Source of the DNA: Galbitalea sp036491035
GTDB taxonomy: Bacteria > Actinomycetota > Actinomycetes > Actinomycetales > Microbacteriaceae
Length of the DNA stretch: 19,756 nucleotides
Assembly: GCA_036491035.1 (NCBI GenBank)
Contig: DASXCU010000073.1
Location: 1 to 19,756 of the forward strand
Direction: 5' to 3'
The notes under the pieces were generated by a model. That model was not told the DNA's origin. It did not search any database and was given only the letters and a program-made list of their open reading frames with translations. How positions within the stretch are numbered: the stretch's first letter is position 1; every line of letters begins with the position of its first letter. The position numbers and the translations under genes were made by a program. Of the stretch, positions 1-7,208 are shown piece after piece.

Positions 1-369
1 CCGAAGAGATGGCGAGATGCACCTGCTCCCGCGCAGGTCGGCAAACGCATCCTGACCGGGGTGTTCAAAGAGAACGTCACTCTCGCCGACGCCGGAAAAC
101 TCACTCAGGTGATGCACTGGGCCTACGGCACGGGTTGGGGAACGGCCCTCGGAATCCTGCAAGCGACCATCGCGGCCCCACCCGTGCCGGCAGGTGCGGC
201 GTTCGGCGCAGGGGTCTGGGGTATGTCGTACGCCCAACTGGTGCCCATGGGCATCTACGAACCTCCTTGGAAGTACCCGGCGAAGGAACTGGCGCTTGAC
301 CTGTCGTACCACGTTGTCTACGGCGTTGCCGCCGCCGCGACACTCGATCGCATTTCTCCGGCGCGTTAG
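1..369 (+). CDS. Small membrane-associated protein of unknown function, 5'-truncated
   Basis: The reading frame is open from the first base, so the gene begins left of the window; 122 codons plus the stop are visible. The visible protein alternates hydrophobic, glycine/alanine-rich stretches (around GTALGILQATIAAPPVPAGA and YHVVYGVAAAATLD) with short polar loops, which suggests a small integral membrane protein. It resembles the loosely defined DUF1440/YagU-like membrane proteins, but I cannot assign it firmly. A GTG at 61 is an internal codon and not a convincing start, because the same frame continues upstream without interruption. The TAG stop is 3 bp before the next gene's GTG, so the two may be co-transcribed. 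Function unknown. Confidence 0.6.
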   Translation, partial: PKRWRDAPAPAQVGKRILTGVFKENVTLADAGKLTQVMHWAYGTGWGTALGILQATIAAPPVPAGAAFGAGVWGMSYAQLVPMGIYEPPWKYPAKELALDLSYHVVYGVAAAATLDRISPAR

Positions 370-372
370 TCG

Positions 373-1128
373 GTGCATAAGTCAATGGAGCGTCACGGCG
401 AAACCGCCCGGCGCACTGTCCCGGAATTCGTCGGGGTGGTGATGCCGGCTCGTGAGGAGGCTGACCGGGTGGAACATTCGCTCGGCGCTCTCATGCGGGC
501 AGCTCGCCATCCACATCTGCGGCGAACGCAGGTACGGGTTGTAGTGGTTGACGATTCTTCGACGGATACAACCGGCGAACGATCGTCCGCGATCCTCGGG
601 AGCCGCGGTGAGGTCGTGCGGGTGGATGTCCAGAATGTCGGAAGCGCCCGACGAACGGGGTTCCGGGAGCTGTGCAGAGCATCGGACGGGCTGGACGAAA
701 CTGGCGTCTGGTTTGCAACGACTGACGCGGACACGCTGGTCCATCCGGAATGGCTGCTGCGCCAGGTTCGCTGGTGGCGGAAGGGAGCCGACGCGGTGGC
801 TGGGACGGTCACGCCGATCTCCTGGGCGGAGCAGACGGCTGCCGTACGCGTTCGCTACGCCGCGCACATGTGGCGCCTTGGTATGCAGAACGGTCATCCG
901 CATGTTCATGGCGCGAACCTGAGCCTGACGAAGTCCGCCTACGTCACCGCGGGAGGCATGCCCGCTGTGGAGACGGGCGAAGACCACGCTCTCTGGCAGG
1001 CTGTCCAAGCGTCCGGGACACGGGCGTGGCATGTCTCTGATGTGGTCGTTGCGACCAGTACGCGACGCGAGGGGCGGGCACCGGATGGCTTTTCAAGTCT
1101 TCTCCGTTCGTTCGGGGAGCAACGCTGA
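373..1128 (+). CDS. Family 2 glycosyltransferase
   Basis: This 251-residue protein is a GT-A fold glycosyltransferase that would transfer a sugar from a nucleotide-sugar donor to an unknown acceptor. The N-terminal strand VGVVMPAREEADRVEHSL, then VVVVDDSSTDTT, give the nucleotide-binding half. TTDADT is the DxD-type metal-binding motif. HGANLSLTKSAY followed by TGEDHALW is the acceptor-side GAN...ED pattern of GT2 enzymes. There is no signal peptide or transmembrane helix, so it should be cytoplasmic. GTG 373 is the first start after the upstream stop; ATG 385 is an alternative 4 codons later. Its stop overlaps the next gene by 4 bp if that gene starts at CTG 1125. The neighbours (acyl-CoA dehydrogenase-like protein and NodS-like methyltransferase) match a recurrent bacterial cluster of unknown product. 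Confidence 0.85.
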   Translation: MHKSMERHGETARRTVPEFVGVVMPAREEADRVEHSLGALMRAARHPHLRRTQVRVVVVDDSSTDTTGERSSAILGSRGEVVRVDVQNVGSARRTGFRELCRASDGLDETGVWFATTDADTLVHPEWLLRQVRWWRKGADAVAGTVTPISWAEQTAAVRVRYAAHMWRLGMQNGHPHVHGANLSLTKSAYVTAGGMPAVETGEDHALWQAVQASGTRAWHVSDVVVATSTRREGRAPDGFSSLLRSFGEQR

Positions 1129-2153
1129 CCCGCCGCGGCAACGCAGGGGGCGAGCAGGACCAACTCACGTCGCTGCTCGATTCGAGCGCGCGCGAAGCGC
1201 CGCATCTCCGGCTTACCCAGCTGGTCGCTGCACGCTTCGTGATGCCCCTACCGTTGGGCGGCCGAACAGCAACCCGCTTTGCTCTCCTACGCTGTCTCGG
1301 CCGACACGATCTTTCACTGGCCCGTCTTGCCGAGGGGCATGCTGATGCGATCGCGATACTCGCCGAGGCCGGTCACTCCGTGCAGGACGAAACACGGCTG
1401 AGCGGCGTCTGGGCGGCCGGACCGGTTGAAACGCTCACCGCTACGCGGACGGCGGATGGCTGGCAGCTTGACGGCATCCGTCGCTGGTGCTCCGGTGCGC
1501 CCGTCCTGGACGTCGCCCTCGTGAGGGCGAGCGCCGAGGACGGCGAGCGGCTCTTTCTCGTTCCCCTCGACGTACCAGGGATCCATCCAATCGCTGACAG
1601 CTGGCCGGCGATCGGGATGGCTGAGTCGCTGACACTCGATGTCTCATTCGACAAGGTCGAGCTTCCAGCAGCGGCGGCCGTCGGTCGACCGGATTTTTAT
1701 CTTTCGCGCCGAGGTTTCTGGATCGGCGGCGCCGGTGTCGCCGCGGTCTGGCTCGGCGGCGCCGAAGGAGTCGCCTCGATCCTGAGTCGGCGCGCCAAAG
1801 CAAATCCGCACGCGCTCGCACACCTCGGGTCGGTCACGGCCCGGCTGGCGGCGCTTGACGCTCTGTTGGCGATGCTCATCCAGACCATCGAGCGCCCCGA
1901 CTCACCGCTGCGCGATCTCGAGCGACTCGTCCGGATCTTCCGAGCGGAGGTCGAGCGCGGTGTAACGGATGTCCTCGAATGGACCGGCCGCGCGACCGGC
2001 GCGGACCCTCTCTCGCATGACCGGGACCACGCACAGCGTGTCGCCGACCTCACTGTCTACGTTCGGCAAAGTCACGCTGAGAGCGATCTAGAAGCGATCG
2101 GGCGTCTCGAGCAGACACTCCTGAACGGCCCCGACCAGGCGGATCTCGTTTGA
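1125..2153 (+). CDS. Acyl-CoA dehydrogenase-like flavoprotein, probable CTG start
   Basis: The protein is about 342 residues from CTG 1125, shorter than the usual 380-400 of acyl-CoA dehydrogenases. It would bind FAD; the substrate is unknown. The conserved middle reads LGRHDLSLARLAEGHADA, then a beta-domain stretch around GWQLDGIRRWCSGAP. The C-terminal helical part contains SHDRDHAQRVADLTVYVRQS, the pattern seen in homologues clustered with GT2 and NodS-like methyltransferases. The frame is open from 1041, and there is no ATG, GTG or TTG before GTG 1239, yet residues before 1239 (LRLTQLVAARFVMPLPLGG) already look like the family N-terminus. CTG 1125 forms a CTGA overlap with the upstream stop and sits 5 nt after GGGGAG (1114-1119), so I chose it. 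The conservative alternative start is GTG 1239 (304 aa). Confidence 0.75.
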   Translation: MTRRGNAGGEQDQLTSLLDSSAREAPHLRLTQLVAARFVMPLPLGGRTATRFALLRCLGRHDLSLARLAEGHADAIAILAEAGHSVQDETRLSGVWAAGPVETLTATRTADGWQLDGIRRWCSGAPVLDVALVRASAEDGERLFLVPLDVPGIHPIADSWPAIGMAESLTLDVSFDKVELPAAAAVGRPDFYLSRRGFWIGGAGVAAVWLGGAEGVASILSRRAKANPHALAHLGSVTARLAALDALLAMLIQTIERPDSPLRDLERLVRIFRAEVERGVTDVLEWTGRATGADPLSHDRDHAQRVADLTVYVRQSHAESDLEAIGRLEQTLLNGPDQADLV

Positions 2154-2767
2154 GTCTGTCGCGCGGCTACTTCGAAGAGCTCTATACGACGTCCCCCGAC
2201 CCCTGGGGTTTCAGGATTCGTGCCTACGAGCGGCGAAAGTATGCGATTACCCTGGCGGCGCTCCCGCGAGAGCGCTATCGCCGCGCTTTCGAGCCCGGCT
2301 GCTCGATCGGCGTACTCACGGGAATGCTCGCCAAGCGGGTAGATGTGCTTCTTGCCAGCGATATCTCTCCGACTGCGATTGCAATCGCCGAGCGGGCAGA
2401 TCTGCCCGACAATGTCGAGTTGGCCGTACGAACCGTGCCTCAGGACTGGCCGGACGGCAGTCTTGACTTAATCGTCGTCTCTGAGCTTGGCTACTACTTT
2501 GATCCCGACGATCTGAACCAGTTCATCGCCCGCGCAACCAACTCGCTCAACGACGACGGCCATCTGATCGCGGTGCATTGGCGGACCCCCGTCCCGGATT
2601 ACCCGAGTGACGCAGCGGCGGTCCACAGGCGTCTGCTGGCAAGCGAGCTGAAACCACTCGCGCACTACGAGGACGACCATTTCGTTCTCGACGTTCTTGG
2701 CGCGAGGAGTGCCGCTTGTTTGATCGGTCCGGAGGACGAATCAGGTACCAACGACGAGGAGGCGTGA
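2150..2767 (+). CDS. NodS-like SAM-dependent methyltransferase
   Basis: This 205-residue protein is a class I S-adenosylmethionine methyltransferase. Motif I is FEPGCSIGVLTGMLA, the SAM-binding glycine loop. An acidic residue ends the next strand (LLASDISPTA), and LDLIVVSELGYYF is the motif IV region. The opening YFEELYTTSPDPWGFRIRAYERRKYA is characteristic of the NodS group, which N-methylates chitooligosaccharide backbones in rhizobia, so a sugar-linked amine is a possible acceptor here (inference). The start is TTG 2150, which overlaps the previous stop as TTGA. The gene lies between the acyl-CoA dehydrogenase-like gene and the Rieske fusion and is clearly in the same transcript. Confidence 0.85.
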   Translation: MSLSRGYFEELYTTSPDPWGFRIRAYERRKYAITLAALPRERYRRAFEPGCSIGVLTGMLAKRVDVLLASDISPTAIAIAERADLPDNVELAVRTVPQDWPDGSLDLIVVSELGYYFDPDDLNQFIARATNSLNDDGHLIAVHWRTPVPDYPSDAAAVHRRLLASELKPLAHYEDDHFVLDVLGARSAACLIGPEDESGTNDEEA

Positions 2768-3636
2768 TGATTTCGACGTCGGCACTCGATCGGCTGGCTA
2801 TGCGGCTCGAGGGATCCGAATGGATCGATAGGTTCGCACAGCCGCTGAACCAGCTTCTCCAGAGATTTGCGCGGCCTGGGCCGCTCCGCGACGAACTGTC
2901 AGGGAGTCCTCTTGGGCACCCTGCGCATCCCGCAATCGTCTCTGGCGCGATCGGCTGCTGGAGCGCCGCATTGATCGCCGACGCGACAGCCCAACCGGAC
3001 GCGGCCCGCACGCTCACCGGTGCAGGGGTTTTGCTTGCGGCGCCGGCGGTTGCTACCGGCCTCTCGGATTGGGTCGACACGACTGGCGCCGAGCAGCGTG
3101 TCGGTTTCGTCCATCTCGCTCTTAATACGATCGCGATCTCCTGCTTCACCGCCTCCTGGCGTGCGCGTCGGCGCGATAACCACCGAATCGGTGTCGCCTA
3201 TGGGATTGTCGGCGCAACGGCCATGGGCGCAGCAGCATGGTTTGGCGGACACCTCGCCTACGCGATGGGAGTTGGGGTCAACACGACCGCCTTCGATGGT
3301 GGCCCCACCGAATGGACCGAGGTGATTGTCTCGAGCGACAATCCCTCCGCAGGCCATGCGGCCGGCGTCCCGCTTCTCATCGTCAATCTCGCTGACGGCC
3401 CCCACGTGCTTGCCGACAGATGCACCCACCGCGGCGGACCGCTCTCGAAGGGAGCCATTGCCGGAGACTGCGTGACCTGCCCCTGGCACGGCAGCCGTTT
3501 CTCGCTTATCGACGGCAGCGTCCAGAGTGGACCCGCGGTCGCGCCCCAGCCGGTCTACGAGACGCGCCTCGAGTCGGGCCGCCTCTTCGTGCGACGTGAC
3601 GAGCCTCGGAGCCTTCGCGTCAACCCGGTCCGCTGA
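2767..3636 (+). CDS. DUF2231 membrane domain fused to a Rieske [2Fe-2S] domain
   Basis: The protein has 289 residues in two parts. Residues about 40-175 form a DUF2231-type membrane domain with roughly four hydrophobic helices, starting at SGSPLGHPAHPAIVSGAIGC. Residues about 180-285 form a Rieske domain with ligands C219-x-H221 (CTHRGG) and C238-x2-H241 (CPWHGSRF). This predicts a membrane-anchored one-electron carrier; the partner is unknown. The chosen ATG 2767 overlaps the methyltransferase stop by one base (TGATG) and has AGGAGG at 2757-2762, 4 nt upstream. GTG 2764 is too close to that site, and the in-frame start at 2716 lies deep inside the upstream gene. It is the last rightward gene before the convergent gap. 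Confidence 0.88.
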   Translation: MISTSALDRLAMRLEGSEWIDRFAQPLNQLLQRFARPGPLRDELSGSPLGHPAHPAIVSGAIGCWSAALIADATAQPDAARTLTGAGVLLAAPAVATGLSDWVDTTGAEQRVGFVHLALNTIAISCFTASWRARRRDNHRIGVAYGIVGATAMGAAAWFGGHLAYAMGVGVNTTAFDGGPTEWTEVIVSSDNPSAGHAAGVPLLIVNLADGPHVLADRCTHRGGPLSKGAIAGDCVTCPWHGSRFSLIDGSVQSGPAVAPQPVYETRLESGRLFVRRDEPRSLRVNPVR

Positions 3637-3956
3637 CCGGCCACGGAATGAACAAACACCCTCCGCGCGTGGTTGGCAGGCGGCGTTCGCGGGTACCGCT
3701 TAGACAATGCCGTACTGCGTGCACTCCCGTGACCTTCCGGCGTTACTCGCCTGGCTCGCGGCGACCGATTTCGCCGACAAGCCCAACGACATCCCGGACC
3801 GAGCCGACACCGGTGCGGCGTCGTCCGTGAACATTTCACCCGAGGCAAACGCACTGGTCAGAGACATCCTCACGCTGAAAGTCTCCGATTCGGGTTGCGG
3901 CCTCCGCCGTCTGCGAAATCTGCGCGACGCACTCATTGGTGAATCGCAGTTGAAGG
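3637..3956. other. Convergent intergenic region; one unassigned ORF inside
   Basis: About 320 bp lie between the end of the rightward cluster and the end of the leftward SDR gene. No recognised gene is present. A rightward ORF from ATG 3707 to TAG 3982 (91 aa, beginning MPYCVHSRDLPALLAWLAAT) has a fairly GC-rich third position but matches no family I know and overlaps the SDR end by 26 bp. GTTGGC, 13 nt, GGGTAC (3672-3696) ends 10 bp before that ATG and resembles the sigma-B-like promoters elsewhere in the window, though its -35 box is poor. No convincing terminator with a T-run is visible. Confidence 0.3.
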
Positions 3957-4940
3957 TCACCGATGGCGCCGAATCGATGTAGCGGCAAAGACGGCCGCCG
4001 ACAGAATGCCGACTGCCGCGCCTCGGTGCTCGTCCAGCGACAGCTGGTAGCTCCGGCTTTTTGCGCGGTCGTCGAAGCGTCCGTGTGACCCAGGATCCTC
4101 AGCCGGCTCGAAGAGGTTTCCGTCGCGGGGCCGAATCGGCTCGCTCGTCTGCTGGCCCGAGACGGCGGTTCTTGCGAGGTACCAGTCGCCCAATCCGGGA
4201 GCGATCTTGTTGCCGAGGATCGTCGCCACGGTGGACCCGCCCACGTACACCTGGCGGCGTCGTGCGTGGGCGGCGTAGTAGACGCCATCAGCCGCGATCT
4301 CCGGCTGGAAGATCGGCGGCACCGGCATCGGCTGGTTCGGCATTTTTGTCCGGCAGTGATCGAACTGAGGTGTATTCAGACCCGGGAGCTGCACCATCGT
4401 CATGTGTACATGGGACTGCTTGTGCAACAGCTCCGTCCGGACTGATTCGAAGAACCCCTTCATCGCATGCTTTGAGCCGCAATAGGCAGCCTGGAGAGGG
4501 ATGCCTCGGTAGGCGAGAGCCGAACCGACCTGGACGATCGTTCCGCGGTCGCGCGGCAGCATCCGTTTCAGCGCCGCCTTTGTTCCCCAGACGGCGCCCA
4601 GGTAGGTGACGTCGGTCGCCCGTTGGAACTCTTCGGCCTCGATGTCCTCGAAGAACGCAAACACGGTGGTCATTGCGTTGTTGATCCAAACATCGATCTC
4701 TCCGAGCGCTTCCTCGGTGGCCGCTGCCGCTGCTTCGACCGCGTCCGCGCTGGCCACGTCGGTAGGCAACGGCAGCGGCTGGCCGCCCAGCCGCTCGACG
4801 GCTTCAGCGGTTTCGTCGAGACCCTCGCGCCCGCGCGCGAGCAATGCGATCTGCGCTCCCTCACGCGCGAAGCGCTCGACAATCGCACGGCCGACGCCGC
4901 TTGTCGCCCCCGTAACCACGACAATCTCACGCCTGCTCAT
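3957..4940 (-). CDS. SDR family oxidoreductase with C-terminal extension
   Basis: This 327-residue protein is a short-chain dehydrogenase/reductase using NAD(P)(H); its substrate is unknown. The Rossmann glycine motif TGATSGVG is at residues 10-17 and NNAM at 88-90 is the NNAG variant. The catalytic triad is S140 (QVGSALAY), Y153 and K157 (YCGSK). After the usual ~250-residue core there is a tail of about 75 residues with a hydrophobic segment near the end (GAAVGILSAAVFAATS), a possible membrane contact. ATG 4940 is preceded by GGAGGAG about 8 nt upstream. It overlaps the GH15 gene by 14 bp and is the last gene of the eight-gene leftward operon. Similar extended SDRs are common in actinobacterial stress loci (family knowledge, not tested here). 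Confidence 0.9.
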   Translation of the reverse strand: MSRREIVVVTGATSGVGRAIVERFAREGAQIALLARGREGLDETAEAVERLGGQPLPLPTDVASADAVEAAAAATEEALGEIDVWINNAMTTVFAFFEDIEAEEFQRATDVTYLGAVWGTKAALKRMLPRDRGTIVQVGSALAYRGIPLQAAYCGSKHAMKGFFESVRTELLHKQSHVHMTMVQLPGLNTPQFDHCRTKMPNQPMPVPPIFQPEIAADGVYYAAHARRRQVYVGGSTVATILGNKIAPGLGDWYLARTAVSGQQTSEPIRPRDGNLFEPAEDPGSHGRFDDRAKSRSYQLSLDEHRGAAVGILSAAVFAATSIRRHR

Positions 4941-6735
4941 TCAGTGACTCCTCCTTATCGGCCTTAGCAATCGCTGCGACCGCGTTGATGAGTGAGAGAT
5001 GGGACAACCCTTGCGGGAAGTTCCCCAGAAATGCCCCGGTCTGCGGGGCGATCTCCTCGGCATAGAGACCGACGTCGTTCGCGAGCGCGATCAGAAGGTC
5101 CATCGTCTCGCGGGCCTCACCAAGGCGCCCGAGCCGCGCGAGCGCCTCGGCGAGCCAGAAGGAACACGCAACGAACGCGCCCTCCTTGTCGTGCTGGCCG
5201 CTGTAGCGGTAGAGCAGTGGGCCACCCGCGGTGAGACCTCGCCGGATCGCGTCGACGGTCGAATTGAGTCCCTTCCCGTCCGTGGCGGCCGGGTAGCCGA
5301 CACGAACGGCGAGCAGAAGAGATGCATCGAGCTCGTCGCTATCCACGTAGAAGGAATAGCTCTGCAGGGACTCTGACCAGCAGCGCTCGTCGACGAAGGC
5401 GCGGATTCGTTCGCACTCCTCGCGCCAGCGATCCGCATGGCGGTCCGGTGCCTCGCCCGCGGCTGCGAGACGGAGGGCGCGGTCGAGTGCAACCCAGCAG
5501 TTGATCTTGGAGATGGTGTAGTGGCGAGGCTCGTGTAGCTCCCAGATTCCGGAGTCCTCGTTCTGCCAGATTCGGCAGACATGGTCGGCGGTTTCCGCGA
5601 GCCGGATGCCGGTCTCCTCGTCGAGTGTGTTGCCGTTCTCGACGTAGAGCGCGACCGTAGCCATGAGGTCTCCGTACGTGCCGAGCTGGAGTTGCCCGGA
5701 AGCGCCGTTGCCGGCTCGGACGGGCCGGGAGCGGCGGTAGCCCGCGAGCTCGAGTTGCGTCTCCGCGCGCGGAACGGAGCCGTCGAGGCGGAAGAACGGC
5801 TCCAGTCGCGGGTGGGTTGCCTCGCTTGCGCCGAGGAGCCACGAGAGTGATGCATGTACCTGTTCGCGGTAGCCGAGGTCGCCGAGAGCGTCGAGCACGA
5901 ATGCGGTGTCGCGGATCCAGGCGAAGCGGTAGTCCCAGTTCTGGTCGCCGCCGATTCGCTCGGGCAGAGATGTCGTGGGCGCCGCTGCCATCGCTCCCGT
6001 CGGGGCGTAGATCAGAAGTTTTAGCGCGAGCACGCTGCGGTCGACGGCCTGGCGCCAGTCGCCCTCGTATTGGTGAAAGCCGACCCAGCGCTGCCAAGCC
6101 TCGGCGGTTCGCTGAAACCGAACCTCGATCTCCCGACGCGGCGGCAGCGGTATCGGTTGCCGCTCGACACAGGTACAGACGAGCCAGCCGTCGCTTCGGC
6201 GTGAGGTTTCCAGTTCGCCGTAGATCGTCTCGTCGTTGCTGGACGGCTCGCCGGCGTCCCAGGCGCGAAACGCGAGTGCGTGCGCCCCGCCCGTCGCGAC
6301 GAGGGCGTCGCGTCGCCGCCGGATCGTCGTGTCGGCTCTTCCGAAGTCGCAGCGCGGCTCGAGCTCGTATCGAAAGCGCACCTTGCCGCGGCGGCCCTGG
6401 ATCCGGCGCACCAGTTCGATCCACGAGAGTTGGCCGCCGTCTTGCAGGGTGAGCGCGTCGGTCACCGTCGCCACACCGTCGTCGGTCGTGAACGTCGTCT
6501 CGAGCATGTTTGTCTCCGGGAGGTAGCGACGCTCGACCTCGTACGGATCGAGTGGCGCGAGCTTGAACGAGCCGCCCCGCTCGGGATCGAGCAGCGCGCC
6601 GAAAATCGTCGTCCCGTCTATCGCCGGAAGGGGCAGCCAGTCGATGGTCCCGTCGCTCGCGACCAAAGCGACCGTGCGGCCGTCTCCGATCGCTGCGTAA
6701 GACTCGATCGGCGCGTATCCGTCGACGCGGCTCAT
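4927..6735 (-). CDS. GH15 glucoamylase/trehalase-like glycoside hydrolase
   Basis: This 602-residue protein has the two-domain layout of bacterial GH15 enzymes. The N-terminal beta domain (about 1-240) opens with YAPIESYAAIGDGRTVALVA. The (alpha/alpha)6 barrel carries NWDYRFAWIRD at 266-276, the likely general acid E399 in GIWELHEPRHYT and the likely general base E518 in DKEGAFVACSFWLAEAL, with GNFPQGLSHLSL near the end. Family members hydrolyse alpha-glucosidic bonds of trehalose, maltooligosaccharides or dextrans, releasing glucose; the sequence alone does not decide which. There is no signal peptide, so a cytoplasmic substrate such as trehalose is plausible. ATG 6735 overlaps the stop of the upstream ferritin-like gene as ATGA. 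Confidence 0.92.
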   Translation of the reverse strand: MSRVDGYAPIESYAAIGDGRTVALVASDGTIDWLPLPAIDGTTIFGALLDPERGGSFKLAPLDPYEVERRYLPETNMLETTFTTDDGVATVTDALTLQDGGQLSWIELVRRIQGRRGKVRFRYELEPRCDFGRADTTIRRRRDALVATGGAHALAFRAWDAGEPSSNDETIYGELETSRRSDGWLVCTCVERQPIPLPPRREIEVRFQRTAEAWQRWVGFHQYEGDWRQAVDRSVLALKLLIYAPTGAMAAAPTTSLPERIGGDQNWDYRFAWIRDTAFVLDALGDLGYREQVHASLSWLLGASEATHPRLEPFFRLDGSVPRAETQLELAGYRRSRPVRAGNGASGQLQLGTYGDLMATVALYVENGNTLDEETGIRLAETADHVCRIWQNEDSGIWELHEPRHYTISKINCWVALDRALRLAAAGEAPDRHADRWREECERIRAFVDERCWSESLQSYSFYVDSDELDASLLLAVRVGYPAATDGKGLNSTVDAIRRGLTAGGPLLYRYSGQHDKEGAFVACSFWLAEALARLGRLGEARETMDLLIALANDVGLYAEEIAPQTGAFLGNFPQGLSHLSLINAVAAIAKADKEESLNEQA

Positions 6736-7208
6736 TTCGGGAGCCGCCCGCGCAGCCGTCCGACCGCCTGTTCGACTCTCTCGAGGGCCTGCCGCTCCTC
6801 GCGAAGGTTCTGCTCGAGCGGCTCAACGGGCAATCCGAGCGACACGGCCAGGCCGGCCAGAGCTTGGTAGAGCGCGATCTCGAGGTACTCGATCTTCGCG
6901 ATCTCGGTCGCGAGGAAAATGTCGCGCAGTCTCGGCTCGACGATCCCGGGCAACTGGTCATGATCGCGGCAGAGACCTTCGAGCGCCTTGCTTGCGGCAG
7001 CGGTCGGCTCTGCACCGGCGGTCGCGAACGCTTCCTCGACGCGTGCTGTGTGGTCGCGGGTCTGGGCGAGGTGCTCCGCGAGTGCATCCGCGAGCCATTC
7101 CGAATCTGCGTCTCGTTCCAGACGAGGGAGCACAGCGAACGTGAGAGTCCTCTCGATCCAGAGCGCCTCGGCCAAGAAGTGCAGATAGAGGTCGCGCGGG
7201 TTGCTCAG
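6732..7208 (-). CDS. DUF892 (YciE/YciF-type) ferritin-like protein, probable CTG start
   Basis: The protein is about 158 residues from CTG 7208 and is all helical. The opening SNPRDLYLHFLAEALWIERTL and the later EHLAQTRDHTARVEEAF are typical of the DUF892 ferritin-like family, which binds two metal ions and is stress-induced in several bacteria. The frame has no ATG, GTG or TTG between the conserved opening and a region deep inside the GMC gene. The first TTG downstream would delete the first nine residues, including PRDLYLH. CTG at 7208-7206 overlaps the GMC stop as CTGA, exactly like the junction at 1125. The Shine-Dalgarno match is weak, so reinitiation by translational coupling is likely (inference). 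A longer in-frame ORF upstream is only a shadow of the GMC gene. Confidence 0.8.
   Translation of the reverse strand: MSNPRDLYLHFLAEALWIERTLTFAVLPRLERDADSEWLADALAEHLAQTRDHTARVEEAFATAGAEPTAAASKALEGLCRDHDQLPGIVEPRLRDIFLATEIAKIEYLEIALYQALAGLAVSLGLPVEPLEQNLREERQALERVEQAVGRLRGRLPK

Noticed and set aside
3759..3776. CGGCGA/TCGCCG hairpin in the convergent gap as a bidirectional terminator
   Set aside because: Six base pairs without a T-run, a stem size common by chance at this GC content, and over 100 bp from either stop codon.
5339..7087. Long open frame (582 codons) on the minus strand across the GH15 gene
   Set aside because: Arginine/serine-rich with no family motif; it is an out-of-frame shadow of the GH15 and DUF892 genes, which carry clear motifs.
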